Both the position numbers and the translations under genes were made by a program. DNA of 64,000 bases from Forficula auricularia (taxonomy: Eukaryota; Arthropoda; Insecta; Dermaptera; Forficulidae): assembly GCA_024734495.1 (NCBI GenBank), contig JALMQS010000225.1, positions 4,672,369 through 4,736,368 of the forward strand, given 5' to 3'. Every line of letters begins with the position of its first letter. The stretch's first letter is position 1. Below are positions 60,508-64,000 of the stretch, piece after piece. The notes under the pieces were generated by a model. That model saw only the letters and a program-made list of their open reading frames with translations. It was not told the origin of the DNA and did no database searches.

Positions 60508-60730
60508 AATAATAAATTATTTGATGGGTACCGATCTTATTATTTTTATACTAAATCATGAATTTTATTTTTCAGATTTTTTGGGGATCTACAAGATCTG
60601 CTTATGATTTTAATTAAATAATTGGTAAGTACTTTTATTTTATTACATTAATCTTGAAAATATCGTGTAAGAGTTGAAATTTGGGATTAGGATCTAATCT
60701 CATAAATTTTGAACCTTGTACCTTATTACA

Positions 60731-61062
60731 TGAGTAATATAGAGTGGAAGGCTCCATAAGGAGCCAATGTATTTTAGCGTATACTAGTTACAGAGCTCTC
60801 TGGCGAGACCAGGGCGAAACCGCAATAAAATGGCGGAAACCGGTATCTTTGCGGCAAATTTTGGTGACATTATCAAGAGTAAAAAATACGCTTATAAATA
60901 TATACATAAGATAAGATGAAGGATATGTTCTTTTATCTATGATAAAGGCTTTGAATGTTCTATGATCTTTGAATAGCTCTTAAGAACTATGAGTTTTCGC
61001 CCTGCAGTCGGTAGAGAGCGCTTTTTCTATATACGGTAGCCTTCCACTCTGTATTACTCTAT
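60731..61062. mobile_element. Inverted-repeat element in the first U27 intron
   Basis: Terminal repeats GAGTAATATAGAGTGGAAGG and its inverse CCTTCCACTCTGTATTACTC; no coding frame. It ends right before the U27-like snoRNA without disturbing it. Confidence 0.75.
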
Positions 61063-61070
61063 GATTATTA

Positions 61071-61135
61071 TTTCATGATGAATACCTTGACAAGCATATA
61101 TCTGAATAATATTGAAGTTATATTTTTCTGAAAAT
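61071..61135 (+). ncRNA. SNORD27-like: Box C/D snoRNA, U27-like, copy 1
   Basis: C box ATGATGA 61075-61081, D' CTGA 61102-61105, D box CTGA 61128-61131. The D' guide GACAAGCATAT is complementary to ATATGCTTGTC near the 5' end of 18S rRNA, pointing at the A methylated by human U27 (A27) and yeast snR74. D box 83 nt from the 3' splice site. Confidence 0.9.
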
Positions 61136-61374
61136 TCATTTCAACAATTTTAACTAATGATGATTTTAAATGGCAAGAACCAAAGATCATAATACAAGGA
61201 ATTTTATTTTTTAGATTTCTTTTGGGATCTACAGATATCTACTTATGATTTGAATTAAATTATTGGTAAGTACTTTTATTCTTTTATTATATTAAATTAT
61301 TCTTGTAAAATCTTGATTTTGTTTAAACATGGGAATAAAACCCTATCTCATAAATTAGAACATGTAATGTAAAA

Positions 61375-61440
61375 TTTCATGATGAATACATTAGACAAGC
61401 ATATATCTGAATAATATTGAAGCTATATTTTTCTGAAAAT
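61375..61440 (+). ncRNA. SNORD27-like: Box C/D snoRNA, U27-like, copy 2
   Basis: C box 61379-61385, guide GACAAGCATATAT before D' CTGA, D box 61433-61436, 74 nt from the 3' splice site at 61510. Confidence 0.9.
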
Positions 61441-61603
61441 TCATTTAAAAATTTAAACTAACGATGAATTCAAAGGTCAAGATAATAATACAATAAATTT
61501 TATTTTTCAGATTTCTTTTGGGATCCACAGATATCTACTTGTGAATTAAATTATTGGTAAGTACTTTTATTCATTTATTATATATTAAATTATTCTTATA
61601 AAA

Positions 61604-61670
61604 TTTAATGATGAATACATTAGACAAGCATATATCTGAATAATTTTGATGCTATATTTTTTCTGAAAAT
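61604..61670 (+). ncRNA. SNORD27-like: Box C/D snoRNA, U27-like, copy 3
   Basis: C box 61608-61614, guide GACAAGCATATAT before D' CTGA, D box 61663-61666, 82 nt from the 3' splice site at 61748. Shortest of the three U27 introns. Confidence 0.9.
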
Positions 61671-61861
61671 TTACCCTAAATTTAAATTAATTTGGATATA
61701 AATTTTCTATTATTTTCAAATTTTCTAATCCCTTTTTTTTGTTTTTAGGCTTTAAATCTTTGTTTTTAATGAATATGAAAATTGAAATATTCTACATACA
61801 ATAAGGTAAATTAACATTCTTTATATTTTTGTAATTTGTTATAAATTATAATAATAATTCT

Positions 61862-61927
61862 AAAAATGATGAATAATTATACCGCCCCAGTCTGAAAACT
61901 GTGAATGATTGGTTTTATACTGATTTA
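61862..61927 (+). ncRNA. SNORD31-like: Box C/D snoRNA, U31-like, copy 5
   Basis: C box 61866-61872, guide TACCGCCCCAGT, D box 61920-61923, 80 nt from the 3' splice site at 62003. It lies after the U27 trio, so the array order is U31x4, U27x3, U31. Confidence 0.9.
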
Positions 61928-62167
61928 GAAAAATTTAAATTATTTTATTTTCATATTTTGTATATTATTTTTATTTTACTCTAATTAAATTTTATTTTTT
62001 CAGATATCTTGAAGAAATTTTATGATTCTAAAGGAATTAAATATGATCTAGGTGAGTTTACCTATTTAATAAGCCTAATAAAAATGATTATTTTTTAAAT
62101 TAGTTTAAAAATCTATTTTTGTGATAAATATAAAAGAAATTTTATGACCTCTGGTCAATAAATCTGA

Positions 62168-63413
62168 TAATTGAATGCTTCACTTGCCAAATCGATTAAC
62201 TCCACTTTCTGAATTTTATTAAATTAATAATATAAAATTAAATTTATTTAATCGGCCCTTTACTATTTCTCTTATTTATTAATGACTTGGCCCTTGTAAA
62301 TCTTTATAGCATTATTTGCTGATGATATTAAATTGTTCTTTGAAATCTGTGATGTTCAAGATTGAATAAACTGATTTGAATAAACTAATTAACTGGTGCA
62401 AGGAATACTTATTCTTTCTCAATTTTGATAAATATTTCTCGATTACATTTTCCAGAAAAGACGATTTTATTTCTTTTGAGTACCAGCTGAATACCAATTC
62501 ATCCTGTATCCGAGTCACTTCCATCAAAGACCTCGGGGTCACATTTGACGCTAAACTAACGTTCAATGAACATATAACCAAAGTGGTTAGTAAGGCAAAC
62601 CGAATTTGTGGATTCATCATTCGCAACACTAAATTCTTCACAAACACGACTAGTATCAAACACTTGTACATAAGCTTGGTTAAATCCGTATTGATGTAGG
62701 CATCAACCTTTTGGAGACCTAATTTGAAAATGAATATAGCAAAGCTTAAGAAAGTTCAGCATAAGGCGTTGAGGCATCTTTCGTATCTATCTGGCAACCC
62801 TATGTCCAGATTTGACCACGATTATACAGCAATTAGTGAAACCTTTAGTCTTCCAACAATTCTATCATCCATGGTTGCTTCTGACAATGTTAACTTACAA
62901 AATTATATCGAACAAAATTCATTGTCCAGAACTAAAGTCTCTTTTTCCTTTAAATAATCCAACACAACCAGCCTTTCTATCCTAAAGTACTAATCACGCG
63001 TCACGCTGAGAACAATCCAATCTATAGACTCTGTGTTTGCTATAACGCTCTTTCCTTAAGAATTACTGTAATAGATTTGGCTTCTCATTCTAATAGTGAC
63101 TAAAGCAATAAAGAAAATACGCTATCTTATGATTAAGCTTTAAAATTTAAAATTCATTTATTTGTTATTTACAGAATTTAACTTCACTTAACATATTACC
63201 TATTATATCTCTCTGTCTTTCTACATTATGTGTATAATATTATGTTTAAATGTAACCAATTTGTAAAGGCCTCTTGCCGTCGAAAATAAATAAATAAATT
63301 TTAATCTCAAAGCACTTGATTGACTCCTAACTGTATATGCTTATTGATTATTTCATCCCGAAACTTTCATGGAGTTAATCGATTTGGCAAGTGAAGCAAA
63401 CATTCAATTATTG
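62168..63413. repeat. 36-bp inverted repeat bracketing a LINE fragment
   Basis: CACTTGCCAAATCGATTAAC near 62183 and its inverse GTTAATCGATTTGGCAAGTG near 63377, each extended to AATTGAATG/CATTCAATT. Confidence 0.8.
62225..63300 (+). mobile_element. Non-LTR retrotransposon (Jockey/CR1-like) 3' fragment in the snoRNA host region
   Basis: Plus-strand RT remnants: GPLLFLLFINDL then ADDIKLFFEI (palm motifs), FNFDKY-like region, DLGVTFDAKLTFNEHI, SLVKSV then a stop, LKKVQHKALRHLSYLSGN. The 3' end reads AAGGCCTCTTGCCGTC followed by AATAAATAAATAAA. 5'-truncated with stops. It is bracketed by a 36-bp inverted repeat (62168-62207 and 63372-63413). Confidence 0.8.
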
Positions 63414-63495
63414 ATGCTAATTTTTCTCTATTTTTTACTATATCCTAGATAATATTTTTTTATCTCTAATATAATATGTATTGTTTTAGGCTTTT

Positions 63496-63837
63496 TATAC
63501 CTGACATTAGTGTAGGAGTATTCTACTCTTGATAAGGTATTGTATTTTTATAATCTTTCGCTTTCAGATAGAAAATATTATATCAAAATTGCAATGTTGA
63601 TTCAATTAATTTATTTTTAAGCCACGGCCCAGCTCCATATAGAACTAATTTGTGTCTAGTATGGCGTTCTTAACCGTGGAAAGTAAATGCTTTGCTCGCT
63701 ATGTTTTTTTGGAAATCATTCCTTGGAAACACGAAGCAAATCTACACATTATTTAATATATCCAAAATCTGGCGTCTATTGATCCTATATTATATATTAT
63801 AAAATTAAATTATTGCTTATTTTAAATGATGATTCTT
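63496..63837 (+). repeat. 340-bp direct repeat, copy 2 (contains H/ACA snoRNA)
   Basis: Second copy of the repeat at 51603-51945, in the same orientation, about 11.9 kb downstream, on the other side of the C/D snoRNA array. Homology starts and stops at the same bases (TATACC... and ...GATGATTC). Confidence 0.9.
63620..63750 (+). ncRNA. Box H/ACA snoRNA candidate, downstream copy
   Basis: Same two-hairpin structure as the copy at 51.73 kb: CCACGG/CCGTGG hairpin, H box AAAGTA, TGCTTTG/CGAAGCA hairpin and terminal ACA (about 63744). A possible short exon precedes it (acceptor TTTTAG, then a segment ending GATAAG before GTATTG near 63530), so it could sit in a last intron of the snoRNA host gene. 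That exon is tentative. Confidence 0.7.
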
Positions 63838-64000
63838 AGTTATCCCTGTCATATGTTGTCGTGACGATAATTTTTTTCTACTGAAAAATCGCAATAATTA
63901 TTTTTTAATATAAAAAAAATGTTTGATCATCGTAACCCCTGCGCCTTAGACTCATCTAGTCTGTCTGGAGGAACAAATTCATGAGCACGGAGGCAAAGGT

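Larger units (their letters stand above)
53854..62051 (+). ncRNA. Multi-snoRNA host gene (UHG/SNHG1-like), about 15 tiny exons
   Basis: Predicted exons of 35-57 nt, each with AG before and GTAAGT/GTGAGT/GTAAAT after: 53854-53902, 54313-54347, 56038-56081, 56504-56548, 56784-56827, 57793-57838, 58101-58149, 58460-58508, 59388-59432, 60169-60214, 60576-60624, 61215-61265, 61511-61556, 61749-61805 and 62004-62051. The exons fall into two related sequence families (ATTTCTCGAATTT... and ATTTCTTTGGGATC...) and carry no shared long reading frame, so the spliced RNA is presumably non-coding. Each intron between 54347 and 62004 holds one box C/D snoRNA 72-87 nt before its 3' splice site. Vertebrate UHG/SNHG1 and, as I recall, Drosophila dUHG genes have this design, and U27 and U31 are shared members. 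The first and last exons were not identified. Confidence 0.85.

Noticed and set aside
63950..64000. Possible start of another gene (ATG AGC ACG GAG GCA AAG at about 63981)
   Set aside because: Only six codons before the window ends; neither a promoter nor homology can be judged.
1..64000. CRISPR arrays, bacterial operons, phage genes
   Set aside because: None: the DNA is eukaryotic with spliceosomal introns, and all repeats found are transposon-type or snoRNA modules.

Overview
The window looks like nuclear DNA of an arthropod, most likely an insect. It is very AT-rich, its genes are split by short AT-rich introns with GT..AG ends, and every intergenic or intronic gap is packed with short inverted-repeat (foldback) elements, TTAA-flanked MITEs, tRNA-derived SINEs and non-LTR retrotransposon fragments. 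No species can be named from the sequence alone.

Layout. (1) 1.9-21.5 kb, minus strand: a 12-exon gene for the intraflagellar-transport TPR protein IFT70/TTC30, its introns swollen by repeats. (2) 23.2-24.3 kb, plus strand, divergent from IFT70: an intronless GT11 alpha-1,2-fucosyltransferase-like type II membrane protein, unusually GC-rich for this locus. (3) 30.2-31.4 kb, minus: an unrecognised acidic protein with an HMG-box-like block, split by a one-base frame change. (4) 32.5-43.2 kb, minus: RNA polymerase III subunit RPC8 (POLR3H), five exons, with an RTE-like LINE (37.8-40.7 kb) and other repeats in intron 3. (5) 43.5-51.3 kb, plus, divergent from POLR3H: choline-phosphate cytidylyltransferase (PCYT1), with short 5' exons and one large coding exon. 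(6) 53.9-62.1 kb, plus: a non-coding snoRNA host gene with about 15 tiny exons.

The most interesting system is the snoRNA locus. Thirteen introns between 54.3 and 62.0 kb each carry exactly one box C/D snoRNA, whose D box lies 72-87 nt before the 3' splice site. There are five copies of an 18S guide (SNORD103-like), five of a U31-like RNA and three of a U27-like RNA. A fourth guide, U30-like, sits in a 5' intron upstream of the PCYT1 coding exon with the same spacing (79 nt). U27, U30 and U31 are all residents of the vertebrate UHG/SNHG1 gene, so the host locus may begin at the POLR3H-divergent promoter, with PCYT1 embedded in it or sharing its first exons. A 340-bp direct repeat (51.6 and 63.5 kb) brackets the array; its invariant core folds as a box H/ACA snoRNA.

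A second theme is ribozymes. Many of the foldback elements carry hammerhead-type cores (CUGANGA, stem II, GAAAC) at their ends, followed by palindromic ACGU or ACUAUAGU in the stem III position. This is the arrangement expected for dimeric minimal hammerheads of Penelope-like elements and retrozymes.
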